Assembly (NCBI GenBank): GCA_010645155.1
Contig: CM021320.1
Location: 981,849 to 1,045,848 of the forward strand
Source of the DNA: Tigriopus japonicus
Lineage: Eukaryota; Arthropoda; Copepoda; Harpacticoida; Harpacticidae
Length of the DNA: 64,000 bases
Direction: 5' to 3'
In this document: positions 1 to 9,387 of the stretch, one piece after another
How the letters are laid out: each line of letters begins with the position of its first letter
How positions within the stretch are numbered: position 1 is the first letter of the stretch
Program-made: the position numbers and the translations under genes
Notes under the pieces: model-generated
Databases searched by the model: none
What the model saw: the letters and a program-made list of their open reading frames with translations, nothing else
Told to the model about the DNA's origin: nothing

Positions 1-369
1 AATATACGGTGTTACAATTTCCCCCTAAAAGTGGAGACAAACAAAAGGGAGGTAAAAGCTCAAAGATAATCACATATTGGTCACATATTGATACTCATTT
101 TACAATTGTCATCTTAAGTATGTAAAAGCAAAAAAAACCAGACCTAACCAGAACATTGGCTTTAAGTAAATTCACTTGACGTAACTGTCTTTAGAGATTT
201 ATACGCATTTATTTCTTGACTAGGTTTAACAAACCACCCCACCGAGCACTTGCTTATCTTCTCATTTTGGCTACCCTACTGTTTCTCTGCACTTTGGCCT
301 AGCTGACCAGCACAGATATGAGGATAAAAGGGCTAGATTTCACTAGATTTGGAATTGTTCACAACCTCT

Positions 370-506
370 ATTCCGCCACTGACTCCCTGAAAACACAAGT
401 TCTAGTTTTGAATCACGTAATTTAGCGTGTTCAACGTCAAATCCCATCACACACACTGTGCAGGTTTGGTGACTCACGAATATTTTTGGAGTGTCATTTT
501 TCTGTT
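370..506 (+). repeat. Dispersed ~140-bp repeat, copy 1
   Basis: This stretch aligns along its whole length with 45107-45242 in the same orientation. Both copies begin with ATTCCGCCACTGACTCCCTG. Both then share blocks around TCAA(C/T)GTCAAATC, CACACAC(T/A)GTGCA and GGAGTG(T/A)CATTT, separated by diverged bases. It is probably a fragment of an old interspersed element. No coding capacity or terminal repeat was seen, so its class is unknown. Confidence 0.6.
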
Positions 507-1318
507 AGCCCTCTATTCTACACGAGATTGGGAGGGCAAGGAGAAGACAGGGAATCTCAGTTGCTGAACAAAGGGTGGCATACATGCCATTTCCAAATTG
601 GTGTTTCTGGACTTTGTTTGAGGAAAAGAAAAAAATGCTACAGAATGTTGAAATTTCTTTATGTAGTAACCATGAACCTCTGAATGCTCTGGACTCCCGC
701 TTAAATTCAAGCTGAGTTGGAAATTTCCAAAGACGGCCCAGGTTGCGACGTTTTCATAACAACAAAAGGAGAACGTTGGTCCAAAATAGTAAGCGCGTAA
801 CAACGGAAGGAATGTTTGAAATTGAAATCCGTGATTAATACATTATTTAGTGTTGTGCCTCCAAAACAAGACCAAGTCCTGGGCCTGTTGGCAGATATTA
901 GAATGCCAAAAATGAAGTGCAAGTGTCAGATTTCCAACAAAAAGAGATAGAAAAGACAAGTCTCTCCCACTACTAACAACCGGGCCACCCATTTGCCCAC
1001 CGCCCACATGTGGGGCTGAATGTGAATTTTTGATTGCAGATTTTGAACCATGATTTTAGAGGATTTCAATTTTCATTGGACCACATGGGACTATTATAGT
1101 AGTTTGAAAGGGCAAGCTTTGGAGCCATCTAAAGTAATGAAGTCCTTGGGTGTTTAAACTGTGGGCCTTTGTCCCTATCAGTGTCAGTTTGGTGAGCCCT
1201 TGGCCATGCCAATTAGTAATTGATTGTCTTAGGCCCAAAAAATGTTACAAACCACTAGATCAAAATGATTCTTGGAAGAAAAGTCAACAGACTACAACCT
1301 CTTGAACTTAAAAGTGCT

Positions 1319-1492
1319 CTCAATCATAGATTTCTTGACACTGGATGGCGGACAACTGCTTGGTTGGTTGGAAAAACAGTACAATAAACCAGTTTGTGAT
1401 CAATTCCCAGGAGACTGTTCAATGTACTAATGTACCAACCAAGCAGTCGGTCGTACAACATCCAGTAGTCAAGATATCTATGGCTCAATACA
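1319..1492. mobile_element. Small foldback (MITE-like) element
   Basis: The left arm (about 1319-1370) reads through CATAGAT, TCTTGAC, ACTGGATG and ACTGCTTGGTTGG. The reverse complement of the right arm (about 1435-1490) reads through the same blocks in the same order with small indels. The inner parts of the arms (GCTTGGTTGG and AGTACA) also pair. There is no coding sequence between the arms. A non-autonomous inverted-repeat transposon remnant is the simplest reading. No target-site duplication was identified. Confidence 0.5.
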
Positions 1493-2483
1493 AGTCCATG
1501 AAATAGTAACCCTACTACCTCTGGCTCAAATTGACTTCAACTAAGGAGCCACCCTTCTGTGAGTGCATTTTGCAGAATTCTTGAATTCAAATTAATCCAC
1601 ATCACAACCAGCCAGCAAAACTCCTCATATACAAGATTTTCCACCATCTACATTATGGATATGGGTGCATCAATTCTCATGAACGATGAAGTTCTTAATG
1701 AACAATTGGTTTATCATTGTTTCAGACATCAACTTTCATTATTCAATCAATCAAACACTTATTGCAATGCAAGAGCATGCAACCCATGGCCTATTAGAGT
1801 GTGAAGTGTTCTGATTGTATTCAGAATAAAATGTTTCAAACTCTTGGATGAGAAACTTCAGCCCTAATTTTGAATATTCAAATCATCATAGGTAAAAAGT
1901 TAATTTGTGCCACCCAAATCACTTCTGTTTACTTAATGCTAAATGATCTGCAGGATTGAGTTGTTGACACCATCATGACCAAAATACTTTGTCTACATTT
2001 GAGGGACAATATTTGCGCATTTCCAAATTCATGATCCTGGCTGGAATCAAAAAGTTTTTCAAGAGACATTAAAAAGGAACTTAAAAACTGCTTATGAATG
2101 CCATTGTTCTATTTTAGCAACTAACATTGAAAGTCTAGTAGTCAAAAAGAATCTTCAATTTATTGTAATCAGTAATCACACTTATGTTATTGTAGCTTTT
2201 CAAAATCACCACTATAAAGATACATTTCATAACAATTTGACCTTTTTGTCTATCGTCATTTTTGTCTGATTGACCATTATATTGATCTAATTCCATGTGT
2301 AAACTTAATTCTTGCTGTTGCAGTTTGGGCCGTCTTTGGAAATTGGGAAAATGAAGTGTGTCCAGATCATTAAGAAGTCCATGGTAGTAACATACCAAGT
2401 TGTATCTGCAATATATATCTATTGGATTGAAAGCCATATAATTGCAATTTTCCTGGGACAAAAGCTTTCAAGACATGCCGCAT

Positions 2484-2799
2484 CTAATCACCCTGGTGCA
2501 AGGTGTTCAATCTCTCCAGCCATTGACCGGCAGAATCAAAAATTGAATCAGATTGTTTCAACGGGCTAATTCTTTCAATTTTTGACGACGTTCCGGTATC
2601 CTTCCCCGTCACTTCACGAATTGATTCTCTCGATCGTTTCATCGTTCTGGAGACGCCACTCAATCTTTGAATGCAATCTACAAACGCTACATCTGTGGAC
2701 AAGTTTTAGATAGTTACCATTCTCTAACATTTAGTAGGAATAAATACAATATTTACCAACTAACATCTGTACGTGCACTGTTTGTGGTTCACCAGGCAT
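2484..2799 (-). CDS. Candidate small two-exon gene, 83 aa, function unknown
   Basis: Proposed exons on the minus strand are 2799-2757 and 2692-2484, with a 64-nt intron (donor G|GTAAAT, acceptor TCCACAG|AT). Exon lengths of 43 and 209 nt sum to 252, and the phases match. The ATG at 2799 follows an in-frame stop a few codons upstream. The product would be hydrophilic and helical. It begins MPGEPQTVHVQMLVD, has a basic stretch MKRSRESIREV near residues 31-41 and ends GQWLERLNTLHQGD. No signal peptide or known domain is recognised. Exon 2 is visibly less AT-rich than the flanks. The gap starts about 210 bp upstream of the ATG, so further 5' exons cannot be excluded. A chance splice pairing remains possible. 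Confidence 0.42.
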
Positions 2800-3012
2800 G
2801 CTCACTATTTTTGTTCCTTATTTTCCTTTCAGCGGTAATACTACTACAGGCATTTGAAATGTGAAATAAACAACGAAAATTTCCGACTTCAATCTTTTAG
2901 AAACCTGGTTTTGAGGAACATATGATGCAAATTGATTGATGCAAAAGCTTAAAGGTGAAATCAAAATTCACGTTGCAAAGGCCAAGTCAATTGACAACAT
3001 GGTGATGGATAT

Positions 3013-3540
3013 NNNNNNNNNNNNNNNNNNNNNNNNNNNNNNNNNNNNNNNNNNNNNNNNNNNNNNNNNNNNNNNNNNNNNNNNNNNNNNNNNNNNNNNN
3101 NNNNNNNNNNNNNNNNNNNNNNNNNNNNNNNNNNNNNNNNNNNNNNNNNNNNNNNNNNNNNNNNNNNNNNNNNNNNNNNNNNNNNNNNNNNNNNNNNNNN
3201 NNNNNNNNNNNNNNNNNNNNNNNNNNNNNNNNNNNNNNNNNNNNNNNNNNNNNNNNNNNNNNNNNNNNNNNNNNNNNNNNNNNNNNNNNNNNNNNNNNNN
3301 NNNNNNNNNNNNNNNNNNNNNNNNNNNNNNNNNNNNNNNNNNNNNNNNNNNNNNNNNNNNNNNNNNNNNNNNNNNNNNNNNNNNNNNNNNNNNNNNNNNN
3401 NNNNNNNNNNNNNNNNNNNNNNNNNNNNNNNNNNNNNNNNNNNNNNNNNNNNNNNNNNNNNNNNNNNNNNNNNNNNNNNNNNNNNNNNNNNNNNNNNNNN
3501 NNNNNNNNNNNNNNNNNNNNNNNNNNNNNNNNNNNNNNNN
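3013..3540. other. Assembly gap (528 N)
   Basis: This is a run of N. Any open frame running through it is an artefact of translating N as an unknown residue. Confidence 1.
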
Positions 3541-3911
3541 TCTCCACCTCCACTTTTCCGCCCAGGTTGTTGTGAAAACAAGCGATAGCTTATCTTGAAC
3601 CTGAGGAATGAGGAGCATTATATCATGACATCGATGTGCCTTGGGAAAATATTGTTGTCTATTTCCGCTAAAATCTTGACATGAACTTAACAAAATATTC
3701 CTGAAATCCAATATACAAAACAGTACAATTTTCCATGCATTCGGTTGTTTGCTGTACTTTATGCGTTTACTCCAAAGCGGCAACTTTTTACATTGCCACT
3801 GTTTTTGCCAATATTTATTAAAAACTGGCAACCCTGCCTGCCCAAATCCCAAATAAACACTTTCCATGAAGGAAACGGTGGTTCTACTCTTAAAGATCTA
3901 CATGGGTTTCA
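3541..3911. other. 5' flank of the first zinc-finger gene
   Basis: No gene is supported here. A plus-strand ATG at 3902 lies just upstream of the zinc-finger start, out of frame with it, and would open a short overlapping uORF if the transcript begins upstream of it. No clear TATA box was found. Confidence 0.5.
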
Positions 3912-5879
3912 ATGAGCAATATGGAATTTGCGGCCACATTGATAGAAAGATTGAACCGATCCGATCGATCTCTGAATCTCCTTCATCTTATCATCCAAAA
4001 TTGGATCGTGTTCCAAAGAGCCACCTTCGACTTCTTTGATGTTGAAGGTGAACCCTACATCAGCCAAGTTTTCTTGATCGAGATCTCAACTGGACGATAC
4101 ATACATCGATCACAGGGACAAAAAATCGACTTTGGAGCCACTTTAGACCTAGATCTCTTGGAATCCAAATTGATCCAGGCTTTCCAATGTACTCAAGCTT
4201 GTCAAGGATTTCCTCTAACAGATATTTTTGATAGAAAAGAGACGTCCAAAGTTCTCGATTACCCTTACAAACGACGTGTAGCCAATGGCTGTCAGTTTCA
4301 TTACAACCCTCGACTTCAGACAGAAAATCAACTCTCAATCTCCACTTGTCAGCCTTGTTGGGAGGTTTGGCAAGAAATCGCCTCTCAACAAGTCCAATTC
4401 AATCTCGGCCATGATCCCGACGTTCCTGGTTCAAGTTTGCAAGATGATTCCGAAATCGCTTTAAAGTTCGACGAAGAGGATGAAGATCAATTAGTAGAAC
4501 TCCCAGGAGATTTGGGAGCTGATCTATCCTTTGGATCTGAGGATGAATTCGATCAGAAGCTCCTACAAACAGAAGTGGAAGAAGAGCTTGAAGAGCAGTT
4601 ACCGATTTGGCCACTGAAACAGAAACGCATTCGGAAGAAAAAACGAAAAGATGATGGAGAAGACGAGACTGATTCGAAGGCTCCCAAGACAGTTTTTTCG
4701 TGTGAACACTGTCCCGAAACGTTTACCTGTCGGAGAGCCTTTCAAAGGCATCAGAAACGACGAGCGAGAAATAGACGTCGAGTGGAATGCCAAGATTGTG
4801 ACGAGAAGGATATCATCACCTTCAAGCAACTCTTCAAACACGCTCAATCCAAACATCCCGAAAAACTCGAGTACTATCAGCAATTTCTTCCTCCAGAAGA
4901 TGAGAAAGAGACAATGAAGGAGCCTTTGACGTGTTTCAAATGTGATATGGTGAACAATAGTAGCTTCATGATCCATCGTCATAAGGAGCTCTATCACAAA
5001 TTAGGTGATTATCGCTGCGATGACTGCCAAGATCCCTGTTTGACTTACTATGATTTGATCATCCACAAATATCAGAAGCATTCCAAGGCCGTGGTTCACA
5101 TGGCACCCAACACTTTTGGTTTAGAGATGGTCACAAATGCCCTTGGTAAAATTGAGGTCAAACGAAGTAGATTGATGTGTATGCTATGTGGAAAGCCTTA
5201 TGGGAATGACTGTGGCTTGTTCAATCATTTACGTGTCGTTCATTCTTGGGGTCTTTTTGAGTGCAAACCCTGCGAAGAATCGTGTAATTATGCTCAAGAG
5301 ATATCGTCTCACATGCTCAACTTTCATGAGGCCAATCCAGAGGTGACATGTCCAAAGTGTTTAGCCAATTTTAGTTTGAAAGAGGATACCGAAGCGTTCA
5401 ATCACCATTACAAAGCTTGTCGTGTTCCAGATCACAAGCAAAGAGATAAAATGGAAGGCGCTACTTCTTATCAATGTCATTATTGTGGCAAGAAATACTC
5501 GTGCAATCAAACCCTTGGCTATCACGTTAAGCTTCACGAAGGTATCGAGCGTTTCAAGTGTAGTTATTGCGATTATGGCACCAACATCAAAGACGTATTG
5601 ATTGCTCATGAGAAGACTCACCTCCGGAAGAAAGGATTGGACAATATGGACACGGATAAGGTTCTGTATTATCAATGTAATCAGTGTAACAAGCGATACA
5701 ATTTCCCGCGGTCTTTGAAGACTCACATTAAACGCGATCATGAAGGGATCAAACCTTGTTTTCCATGTCCGGATTGCAGCCAAAGCTTCAATTCCAAGAC
5801 GGTGTTTTATAAACATCGGCGAAAAGAGCATGGATTTGTGTCCAGTCGACTTGGAAAACATCGCAGACCTATTTTGTAA
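3912..5879 (+). CDS. Eleven-finger C2H2 zinc-finger protein, paralog 1
   Basis: Intronless ORF of 655 aa, or 652 aa from the second Met at 3921 (MEF), which aligns better with the paralogs that start MDF. Residues 1-175 form an N-terminal domain shared by all four paralogs in this window. Landmarks are LNLLHL, QNW(I/V)VFQR, STGRYIHR, QGQK, ACQGFP, DYPYKR and CQPCWEVW. It is not an obvious ZAD, BTB or KRAB domain. An acidic stretch (about 195-235) and a basic KQKRIRKKKRK block, probably a nuclear localisation signal, follow. About eleven fingers run from about residue 263 to the end. The first has CxxC and one His but lacks a proper second His. The seventh ends HHYKAC (C2HC). The others are standard, e.g. 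YQCHYCGKKY. The product is probably a nuclear DNA-binding regulator; the family assignment is firm and the target is unknown. Confidence 0.9.
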   Translation: MSNMEFAATLIERLNRSDRSLNLLHLIIQNWIVFQRATFDFFDVEGEPYISQVFLIEISTGRYIHRSQGQKIDFGATLDLDLLESKLIQAFQCTQACQGFPLTDIFDRKETSKVLDYPYKRRVANGCQFHYNPRLQTENQLSISTCQPCWEVWQEIASQQVQFNLGHDPDVPGSSLQDDSEIALKFDEEDEDQLVELPGDLGADLSFGSEDEFDQKLLQTEVEEELEEQLPIWPLKQKRIRKKKRKDDGEDETDSKAPKTVFSCEHCPETFTCRRAFQRHQKRRARNRRRVECQDCDEKDIITFKQLFKHAQSKHPEKLEYYQQFLPPEDEKETMKEPLTCFKCDMVNNSSFMIHRHKELYHKLGDYRCDDCQDPCLTYYDLIIHKYQKHSKAVVHMAPNTFGLEMVTNALGKIEVKRSRLMCMLCGKPYGNDCGLFNHLRVVHSWGLFECKPCEESCNYAQEISSHMLNFHEANPEVTCPKCLANFSLKEDTEAFNHHYKACRVPDHKQRDKMEGATSYQCHYCGKKYSCNQTLGYHVKLHEGIERFKCSYCDYGTNIKDVLIAHEKTHLRKKGLDNMDTDKVLYYQCNQCNKRYNFPRSLKTHIKRDHEGIKPCFPCPDCSQSFNSKTVFYKHRRKEHGFVSSRLGKHRRPIL

Positions 5880-6719
5880 TAGCCATAGAAATATTCAAAG
5901 CTTGTTCAACCACTGACAAATATAAACGTGAAATCTGGTAACATCATTATTATTATGATTTTTTTAATACCGCTACAAAGAAATGGGATTCCCTGTAAAG
6001 AGAGGAAATGATCAATATACAGTAGTTTATAAAATTACAGTTTATACGAAATTTGATCTACCAATGAGTTACTGTTGGCAGATCTGTACAACCATTGAAA
6101 AGTGGGTAGGACGGAAAAAGTATTTAAAAATATGTCCAATCCTGCCTTAAAAGGTGTTAGAGGATGAGCTCCTACATATTCTCGACGAAGACTAATGGGC
6201 ACCAATGTTTTTTTTCACCTAAATTACCCTTAAAGGCAATCTATTTCCACTTAATGCAGAAGAGACCAAATGGGTGAGGGACTAGATTTATAAAATATGA
6301 CGTTTGAAGAAGCAAAGAAGAACGGAATTGTGCGAAAAAACGGGAACTTGCAATATCTATTTATTTTTGATTATTTGACCTAAATCTGGAAGACAAGTCA
6401 GGCATTTCATCCTTTGTCCTAACGGAAAGCTTCATTGTACAACGATGTAAAAAACAAATTCAATATGCAGATTACCTGACTCGTTTGGCCGATACGGTTG
6501 TGTGATTGCAATCAGTCCAAAGTTGTTATCTTAAGACAGCATTATAATCAAAATCTTCAAGACCATATACTTTGGAACACATATCCGGATTTCATTTCAA
6601 GACTTAGTGATTCATTGGTCACCCTATTCTTATTGTACCTCTCTAAACGAAAGTCACCCAAAATTCCTCAACAACGAACCAATCAACCCAAAACACAAAC
6701 CTTGCCAGGAAATTCCAGG
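5880..6719. other. Intergenic between zinc-finger paralogs 1 and 2
   Basis: No gene seen. It holds a truncated SINE tail (about 5955-6010). The frame of paralog 2 stays open upstream to 6498, but that extension begins at a TTG and contains no ATG before 6720. The bases before 6720 (TTCCAG|G) resemble a splice acceptor, so a 5'UTR intron is possible. Confidence 0.5.
5955..6010 (-). repeat. 5'-truncated SINE tail fragment
   Basis: A T-run followed by ACCGCTACAAAGAA and ATTCCCTGTAAA matches the 3' body and A-tail of the SINE at 32931-33134 (ACCGCTACAAGGAA, ATTCCCTGCAAA) in the same orientation. The tRNA-like head is absent. It looks like the truncated 3' end of a second copy. Confidence 0.5.
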
Positions 6720-8675
6720 ATGGACTTTGTGTCCAGCCTTATTTCCAGATTGAATTCGCCTCATCGATCGTTAAACCTTATTCATTTTCAGATTCAAAAT
6801 TGGGTCGTGTTTCTAAGAAACTCCATTGATTCTGTGGATAATGATGGAGATCCCCTTCTGAATCAGGTATTTTTCATTGAAATCTCAACCGGACGATTTG
6901 TTCATCGGGCTCAAGGCCAAAAGTTGGAAGTGGGGACTAGTTTAAATATAGATCTCATTGAGAACAAACTTGTCAATGGGTTCGATGGGACCAAATTGTG
7001 TCCCGGGTTCCCTGTCCAAGATGTGTCGGATTCGAATCAAACCACCAAAGTAGTTGAATATCCGTGGAAGCGACAAGTTTCCACGATGTGTCAAACTGTA
7101 TTCACTCCAGCCGTGAAAATGGAAAATGGAGAAAACAGAGGCCTTTCAACGGCTTGCCAACCTTGTATTCAAGCTTGGCAAGAGCTTACTTGTCACGATT
7201 TTCATGAAGGAGTCGAAGAGCCCAATCTCCTTGTGAAAGACGAAGAAGATCCCAATGAATTCCTTGATATTGCTGGGCCATTGCCCGATGAGTACGACAT
7301 TGGCTCCTCCGGAGATGAAGAAGATTTTGATGGAGATGAAGCTTACGAATTGGAAGAATCAGCGTGGGAAGATGAGAAACCCAAACCGAAAAGAAAACGG
7401 TCAGATAAAACAAAAGGCAAAGGACCATCAAAGAGAAAGAAAAAAGTGGCCAAAGAAGAAAACGACGAGGCTCCCATCGATGGCAAAACCTACCCATGTG
7501 ATCATTGCTCGAAAGTATTTGTGAGACGTCGCACATTGCGAATTCACAAAAGTCTGTTGAAAAGGCAAAGTCGTCGAGTGGATTGCAAGGAGTGCTCATT
7601 GAAGGGAATCCCATCTCTCAAGAAACTAGTGGACCATGTGACGGAATTTCACCCCGAGCGTTTACATAAATACCAAGACTACCTGCCAGATGATCCAGAC
7701 AAGGACATGATGAAAGAACCGCTACAATGTTCAATCTGTAATCTCACCTTCAATGGAAGTGTCTTTATCCTTCGACATCGACAACTTTACCACGAAATTG
7801 GCGATTTCGAGTGTAAGGAATGCTCGGAACCTTTTCTCACCTACTACGATTTGGTGCTACACAACTTTCAACTGCACTCGAAAACCACTGAATATTTGGA
7901 ACCTCACACAGACGGCATTCTAGTGATCACACATAAAGACGGAACAATTGAGAACCGAAGAGGCACTCTAACTTGCACCTATTGTAACAAACGATATGCC
8001 AACGATGCCGGTTTTCTGAAACACATGAGGAACAAACACGCTTGGGGTGTCCTTGAGTGCCTTCCGTGCAATGAAACGTGTCATAATGCGAGAGACTTCT
8101 TTGCCCACTCTGTGCGATTTCACGCCGATAATGGCGAAGTGAAATGTCCATCTTGTGGGGATGGATTCAGTATGGATTCCTCGGAGACGTACGTCTCCCA
8201 TTATTCCACATGTGATCCGTCTTTCAAGTTGAGTAAGGAGGATGGTTCCTGCCAATGTCAGTATTGTGGGATGCAGTTTATGACCAAGCTGGCCTTCAAC
8301 AATCATGTCAAGAGCCATGAAGGCTACGAACGGTTTAAGTGCACCTTCTGCGAGTATGGGTCCAACAATAAGATGGTTCTATTGGACCATGAGAAAAGGC
8401 ATCTTCGAGAAAAGGGATTGACGAATGGTGACAGTACCGAAGTGCTCTACTACCATTGTGATAAATGTGAGAAGCGCTTCAATTCGAGCAATGCTCTTCG
8501 ATTGCACAAGAAAAGGGTCCATGAAGGGATTAAGCGGCTTTTTAAGTGTCGTGAGTGTGGGGCGTGGTTCAACTCAAATACGCCTCTCTACAAGCATAGA
8601 CAAGCAGAGCATGGATATATACCTGGTCGTTTGGGCAAGAATCGACGGCGTATTGTTAATTTTCAATGTAAATAA
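6720..8675 (+). CDS. Eleven-finger C2H2 zinc-finger protein, paralog 2
   Basis: Intronless, 651 aa. I chose the ATG at 6720 because MDFVSSLISRLN aligns with the starts of the paralogs, and the upstream open frame has only a TTG. The shared N-terminal domain (about 1-165) carries LNLIHF, QNWVVFLR, STGRFVHRAQGQK, CPGFP, EYPWKR and ACQPCIQAW. A long acidic region (DEED, SSGDEEDFDGDE) and a strongly basic region (KPKRKR, SKRKKK) follow. About eleven fingers then match those of paralog 1 in order and spacing. The first finger again has Arg/Lys in place of the second His. It is the most diverged of the four in the N-terminal domain. It ends TGT AAA TAA. Probably a nuclear DNA-binding factor; target unknown. 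Confidence 0.9.
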   Translation: MDFVSSLISRLNSPHRSLNLIHFQIQNWVVFLRNSIDSVDNDGDPLLNQVFFIEISTGRFVHRAQGQKLEVGTSLNIDLIENKLVNGFDGTKLCPGFPVQDVSDSNQTTKVVEYPWKRQVSTMCQTVFTPAVKMENGENRGLSTACQPCIQAWQELTCHDFHEGVEEPNLLVKDEEDPNEFLDIAGPLPDEYDIGSSGDEEDFDGDEAYELEESAWEDEKPKPKRKRSDKTKGKGPSKRKKKVAKEENDEAPIDGKTYPCDHCSKVFVRRRTLRIHKSLLKRQSRRVDCKECSLKGIPSLKKLVDHVTEFHPERLHKYQDYLPDDPDKDMMKEPLQCSICNLTFNGSVFILRHRQLYHEIGDFECKECSEPFLTYYDLVLHNFQLHSKTTEYLEPHTDGILVITHKDGTIENRRGTLTCTYCNKRYANDAGFLKHMRNKHAWGVLECLPCNETCHNARDFFAHSVRFHADNGEVKCPSCGDGFSMDSSETYVSHYSTCDPSFKLSKEDGSCQCQYCGMQFMTKLAFNNHVKSHEGYERFKCTFCEYGSNNKMVLLDHEKRHLREKGLTNGDSTEVLYYHCDKCEKRFNSSNALRLHKKRVHEGIKRLFKCRECGAWFNSNTPLYKHRQAEHGYIPGRLGKNRRRIVNFQCK

Positions 8676-8676
8676 A
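8671..8676 (+). terminator. Poly(A) signal overlapping the stop codon of paralog 2
   Basis: AATAAA overlaps the TAA stop at 8673-8675. If used, the 3'UTR would be only about 10-30 nt. Signals further downstream may be used instead. Confidence 0.35.
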
Positions 8677-9387
8677 CCGCATTTTTTTCGTTTGAACACT
8701 CGAAACATATGGGCCTTGTCTCAAATGCGGCCTCCAACTTGTTTTAAAGTACAACTAGGCTTGATTTTATTTACCCTTTCTTTGTCTTAAGAGTGCATAT
8801 AGAGAATATACTTATATTGTTATTTATGACTTGTTGCATCCGAGGCTAATTAACTTCGTCCCGTTGTGTGTTGTGCGAAGTTAGGTTAAGTGCAAAAAAT
8901 AAGAGTCAGAAAAAGACCCCTTGATGATTATCGTGTTTATATAACATCAAGATCTTGCAAATTTGCTCTCATCACATTATCTTAGATTTTGTTCAACAAG
9001 AATATCTATCTACAAGAAAACTAGTTTCTACTGCAGTCAAATAAGCTATGGAACAAAAATGTAATACCAAAATAGTCCAATAATAATTCATAAGCTTCAC
9101 ATTTAGGCAAATATTTCTTGCCGAATGACTAGTGACTCCTTCAAGTCTTGTAATTCAAATCGAAGATAATAGTCACCCTGGACTAATTGTCAGCTAACAA
9201 AATTGAGAGTTCGCTTGCTTGCTTTGCTTGGGTTGCCCGCCTCTAAATAAGCTAATGTTTTAGGCCACTGTGCAGCCTAAATTCATAAAAACAGCCAGAT
9301 ATAAGTAACCCAAAATCTAAATTATGCTGTCATCTTAAGCCAATCTCATTTTCTCTCGGAGACGACGTGATAATCCACTTCCCCAAC
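8676..9387. other. Intergenic between zinc-finger paralogs 2 and 3
   Basis: AT-rich, with no coding region, RNA gene or clear repeat. The frame of paralog 3 is open back to a GTG at 9367, but eukaryotic initiation is expected at the ATG at 9388. Confidence 0.5.

Larger units (their letters stand above)
1..2483. other. Non-coding flank with repeats
   Basis: AT-rich sequence with no convincing coding region; the open frames are short, and those on opposite strands overlap each other. It holds a dispersed repeat copy (370-506), a small foldback element (1319-1492) and an 18-bp inverted match between 723-740 and 2326-2343. A TTTATT at 2158-2163 could be the minus-strand polyadenylation signal of the small gene at 2484-2799. 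Confidence 0.6.

Noticed and set aside
2936..3867. Long open frames spanning 2936-3867 on both strands
   Set aside because: They exist only because the N gap is translated as unknown residues.
6498..6719. N-terminal extension of zinc-finger paralog 2
   Set aside because: It begins at TTG with no ATG, and the paralogs all start at the position of the ATG at 6720. The same reasoning rejects the GTG start at 9367 for paralog 3.
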